Assembly: GCA_964611755.1 (NCBI GenBank)
Contig: CAZTBB010000026.1
Span: 1-23,337 of the forward strand
Reading direction: 5' to 3'
Length of the DNA: 23,337 nucleotides
Source of the DNA: CAZTBB01 sp964611755
Lineage (GTDB): Bacteria; Pseudomonadota; Alphaproteobacteria; Micavibrionales; Micavibrionaceae
Part shown: piece by piece, positions 23,293 to 23,337 of the stretch
Numbering within the stretch: position 1 is the stretch's first letter
Layout: each line of letters opens with the position of its first letter
Notes under the pieces: model-generated
The model's input: only the letters and a program-made list of their open reading frames with translations
What the model was told of the DNA's origin: nothing
Databases searched by the model: none
Program-made: the position numbers and the translations under genes

Positions 23293-23337
23293 CAGACTGT
23301 GTCCTGTTGTTAATATTTTTACTTTTTTACAGTGCGC

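Overview
The window is a dense flagellar and chemotaxis gene cluster from an alphaproteobacterium. The organism class is inferred from several things read in the sequence: a CckA-type hybrid kinase next to flhB, FliX, MotE and DUF6468-like proteins, a DksA with a single cysteine in its zinc-finger region, and sigma-54 (-24/-12) promoters in front of flagellar operons. The DNA looks moderately AT-rich. The order is not the Rhizobiales fla arrangement. It resembles Caulobacter/Rhodospirillales-type layouts, but I cannot name a genus. No tRNA, rRNA, insertion sequence or CRISPR array was seen.

Layout. (1) 1-2478, minus: cckA, cut off at its 3' end by the window edge. (2) 2557-6093, minus: flgB-flgC-fliE-fliQ-fliR-flhB (rod, MS-ring adaptor and export gate), driven by an excellent sigma-54 promoter at 6137-6152. 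(3) 6155-7968, plus: a divergent operon with a stand-alone FlhB C-terminal-domain protein, an unknown 86-residue helical protein, fliO and fliP. (4) 7978-12760, minus: a MotB-like protein without the ion-binding Asp, a genuine MotB, and a 1057-residue exported TPR protein, all with overlapping stop/start codons. (5) 12851-13872, minus: cheY and cheZ. (6) 14032-17142, minus: fliL, then fliM-DUF6468-motE. The fliL terminator and the fliM sigma-54 promoter share the same bases. (7) 17143-17481: a 339-base divergent control region. (8) 17482-20859, plus: flgF-flgG-flgA-flgH (distal rod, P-ring chaperone, L-ring), closed by a clear intrinsic terminator at 20934-20970. (9) 21025-22289, plus: two non-flagellar genes, an acetolactate decarboxylase and an unknown acidic protein. 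(10) 22308-23292, minus: fliX followed by dksA.

Together the genes supply the export gate (FliO, P, Q, R, FlhB), the proximal and distal rod (FliE, FlgB, C, F, G), L-ring and P-ring assembly factors (FlgH, FlgA, FliX), the switch and stator (FliM, FliL, MotB, MotE) and the CheY/CheZ signal that sets rotation. MotA, FliG, FliN, FliF, FlgI and the filament genes are not in the window.

The least explained part is region 4. A catalytically blank MotB-like protein, MotB and a very large periplasmic TPR protein are translationally coupled, which suggests an added periplasmic part around the stator. Other points of interest are the fused terminator/promoter before fliM, the free FlhB C-domain protein, and a perfect 18-bp palindrome in the fliL/flgF control region.
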